Positions 36,032 to 44,181 are shown, counted from the stretch's first letter. The stretch: DNA of 64,000 bases from Variovorax sp. J2L1-78 (GCF_030317205.1 NZ_JASZYB010000002.1:858501-922500), one strand, 5' to 3'. A program made the numbers and translations. Notes: a model not told the origin generated them from the sequence alone.

Positions 36032-37087
36032 TCAATCCAGCCCCAGCATGCGCCGGTTGGCGGCTTGGTCGACGCCGCCGGCGGCGAAGTCGTCGAACGC
36101 CCGGTCGGCCACGCGGATGATGTGCCGGTCGATGAAGGGCGCACCTTCGCGGGCGCCGTCTTCCGGGTGCTTGATGCAGCATTCCCACTCCAGCACGGCC
36201 CATCCGGGGTAGTCGTAGGCGGCCATCTTCGAGAAGATCGCGCCGAAGTCGACCTGGCCGTCGCCCAGCGAACGGAAGCGGCCGGCGCGGTTCAGCCAGG
36301 GTTGGAAGCCGCCGTACACGCCCTGCTTGCCGCTCGGGTTGAACTCCGCATCCTTCACGTGGAAGGCCTTGATCCGCGCGTGGTAGTGGTCGATGTAGGC
36401 CAGGTAGTCGAGCTGCTGCAGCAGGAAGTGGCTCGGGTCGTAGAGCAGGCAGGCGCGCGGATGCTGGCCCACGCGGTCGAGGAACATCTCGTAGCTCACG
36501 CCGTCGTGCAGGTCCTCGCCGGGGTGGACCTCGTAGGCCACGTTGACGCCGGCGTCGTCGAAGGCATTGAGGATCGGCAGCCAGCGCCGCGCCAGTTCGT
36601 CGAAGGCCTCGTCGATGAGGCCCGGCGGGCGCGGCGGCCACGAATAGAGGTACGGCCAGGCCAGCGCACCGGAGAAGGTCGCGTGCGCCGTGAGCCCCAG
36701 GCGCGACGACGCGCGCGCCGCCAGCATCAGCTGCTGTACCGCCCACTGCTGCCGTGCCGCCGGGTTGCCGCGCACTTCGGGCGCCGCGAAGCCGTCGAAG
36801 CCGGCGTCGTAGGCCGGGTGCACCGCCACCAGCTGCCCCTGCAGGTGGGTCGACAGTTCGGTGATCTGCAGCCCGTGGCGCGCCAGCGTGCCGCGCACCT
36901 CGTCGCAGTAGGCCTCGCTTTCGGCGGCCTTCTGCAGGTCGAACAGGCGCGCGTCCCAGGTCGGGATCTGCACGCCCCGGTAGCCGAGCCCCGCGGCCCA
37001 GCCGGCGATCGCGTCCAGCGAGTTGAAGGGGGCGGTGTCACCGGCGAACTGCGCCAGGAAGATGCCCGGGCCCTGGATGGTCTTCAT
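36032..37087 (-). CDS. Sugar phosphate isomerase/epimerase family protein (xylose isomerase-like TIM barrel)
   Basis: This is a 351-aa TIM-barrel protein. MKTIQGPGIFLAQFAGD starts the first strand. Metal and substrate residues of the AP-endonuclease-2/xylose-isomerase superfamily are visible: NVAYEVHPGEDLHDG (Glu), LLYDPSHFLLQQLDYL (Asp, His), AFHVKDAEF (His, Asp) and WAVLEWECCIK (Glu). These would bind one divalent metal. The nearest described relatives are sugar epimerases and inosose dehydratase/isomerases, but no inositol genes are adjacent. GAGGA precedes the ATG. The gene is divergent from the PuuD-like amidotransferase with a 138-bp gap. Confidence 0.88.
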   Translation of the reverse strand: MKTIQGPGIFLAQFAGDTAPFNSLDAIAGWAAGLGYRGVQIPTWDARLFDLQKAAESEAYCDEVRGTLARHGLQITELSTHLQGQLVAVHPAYDAGFDGFAAPEVRGNPAARQQWAVQQLMLAARASSRLGLTAHATFSGALAWPYLYSWPPRPPGLIDEAFDELARRWLPILNAFDDAGVNVAYEVHPGEDLHDGVSYEMFLDRVGQHPRACLLYDPSHFLLQQLDYLAYIDHYHARIKAFHVKDAEFNPSGKQGVYGGFQPWLNRAGRFRSLGDGQVDFGAIFSKMAAYDYPGWAVLEWECCIKHPEDGAREGAPFIDRHIIRVADRAFDDFAAGGVDQAANRRMLGLD

Positions 37088-37225
37088 CGCGATGTCCTCA
37101 TGGGTGTCTCCGTGAACTCTTGTGGCCGAAAGCATACTTGGCGCGCCGTCCGACTCGCCGTGCGAGGGGCATCACGCCACAATGGTCGCCTGTCCTTCCC
37201 TCACCGCTTCGCCAGCGTTTTCGAC

Positions 37226-38113
37226 ATGCAACAGACCGTCGCCGGCCGCCTCAAGATCGGCCTTTCCGCCTGCTTCCAGCACGCCGACCCGGCGCGGTCC
37301 CTCTTCACCAACAAGACCCTGCAGTACGTCGAGCAGTCCATCGCGCACTGGCTGATGTCGGCCGGTGCGATGGTCGTGATGGTGCCCTGCCCGACCGGCG
37401 AAACCGCGCGGGGCGACACCAAGCTGTCGCACTACGCCGAATGGCTCGACGGCGTCGTGATGCACGGCGGCGCCGACGTGTGGCCCGGCAGCTACGGCGA
37501 GGTGCCGCTGCGCGATGCGTGGGTGGGCGATCGCATCCGCGATCTGTACGACCTGGCCCTGGTCGAGGCCTTCGAGCAGGCCGGCAAGCCGATCTTCGGC
37601 GTGTGCCGCGGGCTGCAGCTCATCAACGTGGCCTTCGGTGGCACGCTGTTCCAGGACATCGAGACGCAGCACCCCAATGCGCTGCGCCACCGCGACCCGG
37701 TGAGCTACGACCAGAACTTCCACGACATCGTGATGGTGGAAAACACCCACCTCTCGCGCCTGTACCCCGGCGTGCAACATGCGCGGGTCAACAGCATCCA
37801 CCACCAGGGCATCAAGGACCTGGCGCCGGGCTTCGAGGTCGAGGCCTGGAGCTACCCGGACCGGGTGCCCGAGGCGATCCGCCGGGTGAGCGGCCGCGCG
37901 GGGCGCGGCTACATCGCCGCCACGCAGTGGCACCCCGAGTTCCACAAGGCCGGCGGCACCATCAGCACGGTGGACGACACGGCCATCCTCAACGACTTCC
38001 TCGGTGCCTGTGCCGCGGCCCGGGTGCAACCGCACCGGCCCCACCGCAGCGCGCCCGGCAAGATCCGCGACCGCGCGGCGCGGATGCTGCGCCAGGCGCT
38101 GCTGCGGCGCTGA
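37226..38113 (+). CDS. Gamma-glutamyl-gamma-aminobutyrate hydrolase family (class I glutamine amidotransferase-like, PuuD-type)
   Basis: This 295-aa peptidase C26 family protein has the nucleophile elbow GVCRGLQLINVAFGG with Cys127, an early oxyanion region LDGVVMHGGADVWPGSYGE and a C-terminal TQWHPEFHK with the catalytic His/Glu. PuuD-type enzymes split gamma-glutamyl bonds, as in putrescine degradation. The last 25 residues are Arg/His-rich (HRPHRSAPGKIRDRAARMLR), an addition to the core. There is no puu operon around it; the DAO-type oxidoreductase at the window start is far away. Confidence 0.9.
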   Translation: MQQTVAGRLKIGLSACFQHADPARSLFTNKTLQYVEQSIAHWLMSAGAMVVMVPCPTGETARGDTKLSHYAEWLDGVVMHGGADVWPGSYGEVPLRDAWVGDRIRDLYDLALVEAFEQAGKPIFGVCRGLQLINVAFGGTLFQDIETQHPNALRHRDPVSYDQNFHDIVMVENTHLSRLYPGVQHARVNSIHHQGIKDLAPGFEVEAWSYPDRVPEAIRRVSGRAGRGYIAATQWHPEFHKAGGTISTVDDTAILNDFLGACAAARVQPHRPHRSAPGKIRDRAARMLRQALLRR

Positions 38114-38163
38114 ACGTGCGAATGAACCTGCTGCGCACCCCGATCTCGCCTCTGCGGTCCTCA

Positions 38164-38179
38164 CCGCACGCGAGTGCGG
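38164..38179. terminator. Hairpin CCGCAC-GCGA-GTGCGG
   Basis: A 6-bp perfect stem closed by a GCGA (GNRA-type) loop lies between the convergent PuuD-like gene (stop 38113) and the small lipoprotein gene (stop 38243). No T-tract follows. It probably marks transcript ends. Confidence 0.35.
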
Positions 38180-38242
38180 CTCCGGTCCTCGACGCAAGCT
38201 CGGGTCGCTCGCGACGGTTCCTTCACACGTTCGACACTGCGT

Positions 38243-38413
38243 TTAACGCTTTGTGTCGGTCCGGCTGACGCCGGCGTCGATGGTGCCGAACATCTGGATG
38301 CCGGTGGCGCCGACGGGCGTGCCGGCCGAATTCGATGCACCACCGTTCGATGCGCAGCCGGCGACGAGGCACGCCATGAGCGCGAAGAAGACGGCAGAGA
38401 CGAGTGATTTCAA
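38243..38413 (-). CDS. Small lipoprotein, 56 aa, TTG start
   Basis: TTG at 38413 preceded by GGAG with 7-nt spacing, stop TAA at 38243. The product has a lipoprotein signal (KSLVSAVFFALMACLVAGC) with lipobox LVAGC and Cys20, so the mature protein is about 37 residues anchored in a membrane. The mature part reads ASNGGASNSAGTPVG, then GIQMFGTIDAGVSRTD. The latter resembles the first beta strand of Burkholderiales porins (typical form VTLYGxxDAG). No known family. Being this short and TTG-started, it is easily missed. Function unknown. Confidence 0.65.
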   Translation of the reverse strand: MKSLVSAVFFALMACLVAGCASNGGASNSAGTPVGATGIQMFGTIDAGVSRTDTKR

Positions 38414-38510
38414 AAGAGTGCTCCGGTTCGGGTGTTGAAGTCACTATAGGTAGCCACGCCGTTTTGCCCCAAATCGCGCCGAAGCGAGACCCTGTCGCCA
38501 ATGCAGTCGT

Positions 38511-39488
38511 TCACTCCGGTTTGGCGCCTGAGGCCGTGACTGCCGCGCCCCAGCGCGTGATCTCGCTCGCGACGAAACGATCAAATTCCGGTCCAGTGGA
38601 GGGTGATGGGTCCGATCCTCGGTCGCGAATGAAGCGCGCAAGCGATTCACTTTTGAGCAGGTCCACCACTTCACGGTTGAGTCGCTCGATGATGGCATCG
38701 GGCGTGCCGCGCGGCGCCATCAGGCCGAGCCAGCCTACGGCCTCGAAATCGGCCGTACCGGACACGCCGCTCTCGCGTACGGTTGGCACTGCAGGCAACT
38801 GCGAGGAGCGGGTTGCAGATGTCACCGCCAAAGGGATGGCGCGGCCCGACTTGATGTGCGGCAGTGCCGCGGTCACAGAGTCGATCATCAGCGGAACCTG
38901 ATTGCCCAGAAAGTCGCTTTGCGCCGGCCCACTGCCACGGTAGGGGATGTGCGTGATGAAGACCCGCGCCGCTGATTTGAACATCTCGCCCGACAGGTGC
39001 TGTGTGCCGCCGATGCCGGCGCTCGCGTAGCTGAGCTTGCCGGGCTCGGCGCGTGCGCGCTTCGCGAGGTCGGCCATGGTGTGGATACCGCTTTCGGGTG
39101 TGGCGAGAAACACCAGCGGCACCTTGGCGATCAGTGAAATGCCGGTGAGGTCCTTGCGTGGGTCAAAGCCTGGTTTCGCATAGAGCGTCTGGTTCACCGC
39201 CATGGCGCTGCCGGCCACCACCAGCGTATAGCCGTCGGGCGCTGAACGCACGACGGCTTCGGTGCCGATGTTGCTGCCGGCGCCGGCGCGATTGTCGACC
39301 ACCACTGGCTGGCCCAGCCGACGCGCAAGCTGTTCGGCCAGCGCGCGCGCGAAGATGTCGGTCGCTTGTCCGGGCGGAAAGGGCACGACCATCTTGATCG
39401 GCTTGTCGGGCCACGTGGCGGCTCGGCCGGCACCCGCCAGTCCGACCAGCGCGCCGCCGGCCAGCGCATGAAATTGCCTGCGTTGCAT
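38511..39488 (-). CDS. Bug family (TctC-like) periplasmic solute receptor
   Basis: This is a 325-aa tripartite tricarboxylate transporter receptor. An RR-containing signal (MQRRQFHALAGGALVGLAGA) is cleaved near GRA-ATWPDKPIKMVVPFPPG. The diagnostic Bug segments are present: VVVDNRAGAGSNIGTEAV, SYASAGIGGTQHLSGEMF, IPYRGSGPAQSDFLGNQV and LMAPRGTPDAIIERL. It binds a carboxylate in the periplasm. There are no TctA/TctB membrane genes nearby, so it is one of the many orphan Bug receptors of this family. The composition is slightly less GC-biased than its neighbours by eye. Confidence 0.93.
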   Translation of the reverse strand: MQRRQFHALAGGALVGLAGAGRAATWPDKPIKMVVPFPPGQATDIFARALAEQLARRLGQPVVVDNRAGAGSNIGTEAVVRSAPDGYTLVVAGSAMAVNQTLYAKPGFDPRKDLTGISLIAKVPLVFLATPESGIHTMADLAKRARAEPGKLSYASAGIGGTQHLSGEMFKSAARVFITHIPYRGSGPAQSDFLGNQVPLMIDSVTAALPHIKSGRAIPLAVTSATRSSQLPAVPTVRESGVSGTADFEAVGWLGLMAPRGTPDAIIERLNREVVDLLKSESLARFIRDRGSDPSPSTGPEFDRFVASEITRWGAAVTASGAKPE

Positions 39489-39513
39489 CGTGTGGCTCCT
39501 CCGATGTCTGCGA

Positions 39514-42453
39514 TCAGGCTGCAATGGCGCTCAGGTGCTTGCCGACGATGCCGGCCAGCTCGAACATCGTCACCTGGTCCTTGCCGAAGACGGGCTTGAG
39601 CTTGGCGTCGGCGTTGATGGCGCGCTTGTTGGCCGCGTCCTGCAGGCCATTGGCCTTGATGTAGTCCCACAGCTTCTTGATGACCTCGGTGCGCGCCACG
39701 GGTTCCGCGCCGATCACCGCAGCCAGCGCGTCGCTGGGCTTCAGGCCGGCGCCCGGCTTGCGCGGCGCCTTGGGTGCGGCCGCCTTCTTGGCGGCAGGTG
39801 TCTTCGCTGCGGCGGTCTTCTTGGCCGCAACTTTCTTCGCCGGCGCGGCCTTGCCGAAGGTCTTGCGTGGCGGGAACTTGCTGCCGCCTTCGCGCGGCGC
39901 GAACTCGAAGGTCACCTTGCCTTCGTCCTTGTTCCAGACCAGGAAGGCCTTGAAGGCGCGGCGGGTGCGCATCGAGACGAACTTGTCGAGCAGGTCGGTC
40001 TTGCCGGTGGCCAGCAGCTTCTCCATCTGCGCGGGTTCCACCGGCTGCGTCAGGATGACCTTGCCGGTCTTGAAGGTGCAGCTGGGCGTCGGCTGCGCGT
40101 TCGTCGGCACCGACTTCTCGCAGACGTAGTTGGCGCCGTGCTCGAACACCGGGGCGCCGCAGATCGGGCACGGGCCCAGCGTGTCCTGCGCGCTGAAGTC
40201 GACGATCTCGCCGCTGTCGGCGTCGTCGTCGCCGAAGTCGAACTCCAGCTTCCAGTTCTTGCTCTCCTCGGCGTCGTACTTGAGGATGATCTCGGCCGTG
40301 AAGGGCCAGCCCGCCTTGGAGCGGAAGCCTTCGAGCGGGCCGATGTGCTTGTCGCGCAGCAAGGCTTCCGCCTCGACCACCTCGAAGGTGCGGCCGGCCG
40401 GTGACTTGCCGAAGGAGAAGCCGCAGGGTTCCTGGCCCGGCTTGCCGGTGCAGGTGTAGCGGCGGTAGTTTTCCTTCACCAGGCCGCCGCAGTTGGGGCA
40501 GGGCGTCGAGAGCGTCGCGTAGTCGCCGGGCACGGTGTCGCGGTCGTACTCCTTCGCCTTCTTGACGATGTGCTGCGTCATTTCGGCGATCTCGCGCATG
40601 AAGTCGGCGCGGCTGAGCGCACCCTTCTCCATCTGCGCCAGCTTGTATTCCCACTCGCCGGTGAGCTCGGCCTTGGAGAGTTCCTCCACGCCCAGGCCGC
40701 GCAGCAGCGTCATCAGCTGGAAGGCCTTGGCGGTCGGGATGAGCTCGCGGCCCTCGCGCAGCATGTACTTCTCGGCGATCAGGCCTTCGATGGTGGCCGC
40801 GCGCGTGGCGGGCGTGCCCAGGCCCTTCTCCTGCATGGCCTCGCGCAGCTCGTCGTCGTCGATGGTCTTGCCGGCGCCTTCCATGGCGCCCAGCAGCGTC
40901 GCTTCGGAGTAGCGGGCCGGTGGACGGGTCTTGAGGGCCTTCAGGTCGGCTGATTCGGTCTTCACCGTTTCGCCCGGCTTCACCACCACCAGGTTCTTGC
41001 CGTCCTTCTCGTCGTCGTCGTTGACGGCTTCCTTGCCCCAGATGGCCAGCCAGCCCGGCTTGACCAGCACCTTGCCGTCGCTGCGGAAGGGGTACTTCTT
41101 GCCGTTCGTCTCGACCGTGCTGATGCGCGTGGTCACCTGGAATTCGGCGCTCGGGAAGAACACCGACAGGAAGCGCCGCACCACGAAGTCGTACAGCTTC
41201 TGTTCGGCCTCGCTCAGGCCGCTGGGCGCCTGCAGCGTCGGGATGATGGCGAAGTGATCCGACACCTTGGCGTTGTCGAAGATGCGCTTGTTCGGCTTGA
41301 CGTAGTTGCCGTCGACCGCCTGCTTCGCGAAGGGCGCCAGGTGCTTCATGCCGCTGTCGGCGAGCATCTTCATGGTGTCCTTCACCACCGGCAGGTAGTC
41401 CTCGGGCAGCGCGCGCGAGTCGGTCCGCGGGTAGGTCAGCGCCTTGTGGCGTTCGTACAGGCTCTGCGCCAGGGCCAGCGTGGTCTTGGCGCTGAAGCCG
41501 AAGCGCCCGTTGGCCTCGCGCTGCAGCGAAGTCAGGTCGAACAGCATCGGCGAGGCTGAGGTGGTGGGCTTGCTTTCCTCTGTGACGGTGGCGGGCTTGC
41601 CGCGGGCGGCGTCGGCGATCTCCTTCGCCTCGCGCTCGCTCCAGACGCGGTCGGCGCGCATCTCGGGGTCGGCCACGCCGTCGGGGCCGGGCGGCGGCTT
41701 CTTGAAGTTGGCGTCGAACCACTTGCCCGGGTACTGGCCGGCCTCGGCCTGGAAGGCACCGTGGATTTCCCAGTAGTCGCGGCTGACGAACTTGCGGATC
41801 TTCTCCTCGCGCTCGACCACCACCGACAGCGTCGGCGTCTGCACGCGGCCCACGGTCGTGAGGAAGAAACCGCCGTCGCGCGAATTGAAGGCCGTCATGG
41901 CGCGCGTGCCGTTGATGCCCACCAGCCAGTCGGCCTCGGAACGCGAGCGCGCGGCGTCGGCCAGGCCCTGCATCTGCGCCTCGGTGCGCAGCGACTCGAA
42001 GCCGTCGCGGATCGCCTGCGGCGTCATCGACTGCAGCCAGAGGCGTTTGACCGGCTTGTTCAGCGAACCCTTGCCGCCCGCGTACTGCTCGATCAGCCGG
42101 AAGATCAGCTCGCCCTCGCGGCCCGCGTCGCAGGCGTTGATGAGCTGGGTGACATCCTTGCGCTTGGCCTGCTTGACCACCGCATTCAGGCGCGTCTTGG
42201 TCTTGTCGACCGGCTTCAAGTCGAAGTGCGGCGGAATCACGGGCAGGTTGGCGAAGCTCCACTTGCCGCGCTTCACGTCGAATTCCTCCGGCGCCTGGAT
42301 CTCGACCAGGTGGCCGACGGCGCTCGTCACGACGTACTGCTCGCTCTCGAAGTATTCATCGTGCTTCTCGAACTTGCCCGCCGTGGGCGTGAGGGCGCGG
42401 ACGATGTCCTGCGCCACCGACGGCTTTTCTGCAATTACCAACGTCTTTGTCAT
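39514..42453 (-). CDS. topB: DNA topoisomerase III (type IA) with lysine/alanine-rich linker and C-terminal SWIB domain
   Basis: This is a 979-aa protein. The TOPRIM domain starts MTKTLVIAEKPSVAQDIVRA and contains INACDAGREGELIFRLIEQY. The active-site tyrosine is in LTYPRTDSRALPEDY. RYSEATLLGAMEGAGKTIDD follows in the gate domain. Two zinc ribbons are at about 690-720 (CPNCGGLVKENYRRYTC) and 780-830 (CPICGAPVFEHGANYVC). Residues about 865-900 are histone-H1-like (AKKVAAKKTAAAKTPAAKKA). Residues about 901-979 are a complete SWIB/MDM2 domain (TEVIKKLWDYIKANGLQDAA, NADAKLKPVFGKDQVTMFEL). It relaxes or decatenates DNA through a transient 5' phosphotyrosine. The start fits the family. It is divergent from the SET-domain gene. 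Confidence 0.96.
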   Translation of the reverse strand: MTKTLVIAEKPSVAQDIVRALTPTAGKFEKHDEYFESEQYVVTSAVGHLVEIQAPEEFDVKRGKWSFANLPVIPPHFDLKPVDKTKTRLNAVVKQAKRKDVTQLINACDAGREGELIFRLIEQYAGGKGSLNKPVKRLWLQSMTPQAIRDGFESLRTEAQMQGLADAARSRSEADWLVGINGTRAMTAFNSRDGGFFLTTVGRVQTPTLSVVVEREEKIRKFVSRDYWEIHGAFQAEAGQYPGKWFDANFKKPPPGPDGVADPEMRADRVWSEREAKEIADAARGKPATVTEESKPTTSASPMLFDLTSLQREANGRFGFSAKTTLALAQSLYERHKALTYPRTDSRALPEDYLPVVKDTMKMLADSGMKHLAPFAKQAVDGNYVKPNKRIFDNAKVSDHFAIIPTLQAPSGLSEAEQKLYDFVVRRFLSVFFPSAEFQVTTRISTVETNGKKYPFRSDGKVLVKPGWLAIWGKEAVNDDDEKDGKNLVVVKPGETVKTESADLKALKTRPPARYSEATLLGAMEGAGKTIDDDELREAMQEKGLGTPATRAATIEGLIAEKYMLREGRELIPTAKAFQLMTLLRGLGVEELSKAELTGEWEYKLAQMEKGALSRADFMREIAEMTQHIVKKAKEYDRDTVPGDYATLSTPCPNCGGLVKENYRRYTCTGKPGQEPCGFSFGKSPAGRTFEVVEAEALLRDKHIGPLEGFRSKAGWPFTAEIILKYDAEESKNWKLEFDFGDDDADSGEIVDFSAQDTLGPCPICGAPVFEHGANYVCEKSVPTNAQPTPSCTFKTGKVILTQPVEPAQMEKLLATGKTDLLDKFVSMRTRRAFKAFLVWNKDEGKVTFEFAPREGGSKFPPRKTFGKAAPAKKVAAKKTAAAKTPAAKKAAAPKAPRKPGAGLKPSDALAAVIGAEPVARTEVIKKLWDYIKANGLQDAANKRAINADAKLKPVFGKDQVTMFELAGIVGKHLSAIAA

Positions 42454-42481
42454 CTGGGCTCTCTCTATACTTCTCAACTCT

Positions 42482-42518
42482 CGCGTGCGTACACGCGCAC
42501 GCGCACATGTGTGCACAT
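42482..42518. other. 37-bp perfect alternating pyrimidine-purine tract (Z-DNA-prone)
   Basis: Every step from 42482 to 42518 alternates pyrimidine and purine, mostly CG, CA and TG with very few TA steps, starting CGCGTGCGTACACGCG. It sits in the 86-bp gap between the divergent topB and SET genes. A -10-like TATAGA for topB (42469-42464, minus) and AACTAT for the SET gene (42522-42527, plus) flank it, so both -35 regions would fall in the tract. Such tracts flip to left-handed DNA under negative supercoiling. Confidence 0.7.
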
Positions 42519-42539
42519 TCAAACTATCAGACTTCGGCG

Positions 42540-43172
42540 ATGCCTTCAAAAAACCCTCCGCTCCGTGGCCGCCGCATCCAGACCCGTCGATCGGGCGTCC
42601 ATGGCAAGGGCGTGTTCGCTGCACAGGACATCGCCGAGGGCGAAACGCTCATCGAATACCTGGGCGAGGTGATCAGCTGGAAGGAAGCGCTGCGCCGCCA
42701 TCCGCACGACCCGGCCCAGCCGAACCACACCTTCTACTTCCACATCGACGACAAGCGTGTGATCGACGGCAAGGTCGACGGCAACGCCGCCAAGTGGATC
42801 AACCATTCCTGCGACCCGAACTGCGAGGCCGACGAAGTCGACGGCCGCATTTTCATCAAGGCGCTGCGCGACATCCCGGCCGGCCAGGAACTGAACTACG
42901 ACTACGGCCTGGTCATCGACTTGCCCTACACGCCGGAGCTGCTGGCCGACTTCCCCTGCTGGTGCGGCTCGGCCAGCTGCCGCGGCACGTTGCTCGCGCC
43001 GAAGGACGAGGACGAGAAGAAGTCCAAGAAGTCGAAGAAGCAAAAAAAGAAGGCCAAGGCCAAGAAGGCAGAGAAGAAGGCCGAGAAGAAAAAAGCGGGG
43101 AAGAAGGCGGACAAGAAGCTGCGCCGGAGCGCGTCGCCTGGTCTGGCCATCGAGGCCGCGGCCCTGGTGTGA
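42540..43172 (+). CDS. SET-domain protein lysine methyltransferase with post-SET cysteines and lysine-rich tail
   Basis: This 210-aa protein has a SET core from about residue 14 (RRSGVHGKGVFAAQDIAEGE) with the S-adenosylmethionine/pseudoknot motifs WINHSCDPNC (86-95) and ELNYDYG (117-123). A genuine post-SET motif CWCGSASCRG (140-149; CxCx4C) would join Cys95 to bind zinc. Residues 160-193 are almost only Lys, Ala and Glu (KKSKKSKKQKKKAKAKKAEK, then a similar run). SET proteins methylate lysines, typically on histone-like or ribosomal substrates. Placement 86 bp from a topoisomerase with an H1-like linker suggests that linker, or a KA-rich nucleoid protein, as substrate (inference). Upstream in-frame codons run through the Z-DNA tract and are unlikely to be translated. 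Confidence 0.92.
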   Translation: MPSKNPPLRGRRIQTRRSGVHGKGVFAAQDIAEGETLIEYLGEVISWKEALRRHPHDPAQPNHTFYFHIDDKRVIDGKVDGNAAKWINHSCDPNCEADEVDGRIFIKALRDIPAGQELNYDYGLVIDLPYTPELLADFPCWCGSASCRGTLLAPKDEDEKKSKKSKKQKKKAKAKKAEKKAEKKKAGKKADKKLRRSASPGLAIEAAALV

Positions 43173-43180
43173 CGCGCGCC

Positions 43181-43981
43181 ATGGCCGGTCCGGGGTTCGA
43201 CGAGCAGGTCGCTGCGGCGGTGGCGCCGCACTGCCCGGGCTTCGTGGTCGAGCGCGTCGAGGAAATCGATTCCACCAACACCGAGCTGATGCGCCGTGCG
43301 CGCGCCGGCGACCCGACCCCGGTGCTGTTGGTGGCCGAGCGCCAGACCGCCGGCCGCGGCCGGCTCGGCCGCCCATGGCAGAGCGCGCAAGACGCGGCCC
43401 AACCGGCCTCGCTGACCTTCTCGCTCGGCCTGCCACTGGCGCCGAAGGACTGGTCCGGCCTGTCGCTGGCCGTCGGGGTGAGCGTGGCCGAAAGCCTCGA
43501 TCCGTCTTCATCGGCCCGCGTGCGCCTGAAGTGGCCCAACGACCTCTGGGTGGACGACCGCAAGCTCGTCGGCATCCTGATCGAGACGGCCGTGCCGCAG
43601 GGCGATGCGGCGCAGCGCTACGTGGTGATCGGCGTCGGCGTGAACGTCGGCCCGCGCGAGGCCGAGGGCCTGCGCATGCCGCCGGCCTGGGTCCAGGAAT
43701 GGCGGCCGGACGCGACGCCTGGCGAGCTGCTGCTCGAGGTGGTGCCGCCGCTGGTCGCCGCGGTGCAGGCCTTCGCCGAACGCGGCTTCGCGCCCTTTGC
43801 CGAACGCTTTGCCGCGCGCGACGCCTTGCAGGGGCGCGAGGTGCAGCTGAGCGACGGCACCACCGGCCTGTGCGAAGGCGTCGGCTGGGGCGGCGAGCTG
43901 CTGGTGCGGACGGCAGACGGCCTGCAGAGCATCACCAGTTCCGACATCAGCGTGCGGCCGCGCGGCCTGGCCCTGCCATGA
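43181..43981 (+). CDS. birA: Biotin--[acetyl-CoA-carboxylase] ligase
   Basis: This 266-aa protein has the BirA catalytic core: VEEIDSTNTELMRRA, AERQTAGRGRLGRPW with the biotin/ATP loop GRGRxGR, VRLKWPNDLWVDDRKLVGIL, and the C-terminal SH3-like part ending ITSSDISVRPRG. It lacks the N-terminal DNA-binding domain of the E. coli protein, so it is a ligase only. It adds biotin to the carboxyl carrier protein. A GTG at 43169 overlapping the SET gene stop (GTGTGA) is an alternative start four codons earlier. Its stop overlaps the next small gene by 4 bp. Confidence 0.95.
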   Translation: MAGPGFDEQVAAAVAPHCPGFVVERVEEIDSTNTELMRRARAGDPTPVLLVAERQTAGRGRLGRPWQSAQDAAQPASLTFSLGLPLAPKDWSGLSLAVGVSVAESLDPSSSARVRLKWPNDLWVDDRKLVGILIETAVPQGDAAQRYVVIGVGVNVGPREAEGLRMPPAWVQEWRPDATPGELLLEVVPPLVAAVQAFAERGFAPFAERFAARDALQGREVQLSDGTTGLCEGVGWGGELLVRTADGLQSITSSDISVRPRGLALP

Positions 43982-44160
43982 ACACGCGCTGGCGCGTCGT
44001 CGCGGTGGTGCTGGTGCTGGCCAACGCGGGCTACTTCGCCTGGAGCCAGGGCGCCTTTTCGGCCTTCGGCCTGCAGCCGGCGCGCTTGAGTGAACGCGAG
44101 CCGCATCGCGTCGAGCAGCAGGTGCGCCCCGAGCTGCTGCAGATCCGAAAAGCCCCTTGA
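43978..44160 (+). CDS. Small single-pass membrane protein, 60 aa
   Basis: ATG overlaps the birA stop (ATGA). The product has a short basic start (MNTRWR), one hydrophobic helix at about 7-24 (VVAVVLVLANAGYFAWSQGA), then a 35-residue polar tail (RLSEREPHRVEQQVRPELLQ). Proteins of this shape follow birA in many Betaproteobacteria, sometimes as the start of a SPOR-domain protein. Here no SPOR domain remains, so it may be a reduced form. The role is unknown; periplasmic or cell-division-related has been suggested for the longer relatives. Confidence 0.75.
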   Translation: MNTRWRVVAVVLVLANAGYFAWSQGAFSAFGLQPARLSEREPHRVEQQVRPELLQIRKAP

Positions 44161-44181
44161 CGAATCGCCGCGCGGCAGCGT

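Noticed and set aside
35708..37225. A 506-codon upstream extension of the PuuD-like gene
   Set aside because: It lies opposite the sugar isomerase-like gene and has no domain similarity. The ATG at 37226 fits the family.
38114..38242. GC-rich repeat-like stretch as a possible tRNA or small RNA
   Set aside because: No cloverleaf or promoter-terminator pair was found; only the GNRA-type hairpin is supported.
39194..42262. A 1022-codon minus-strand frame overlapping topB and the Bug receptor
   Set aside because: It runs in a different frame through two well-supported genes and gives only Arg/Ala-rich sequence.
42447..42539. Upstream in-frame extension of the SET gene through the alternating tract
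   Set aside because: It would encode a His/Ala/Cys stretch and overlap the topB start codon. The start at 42540 gives the normal SET N-terminus.
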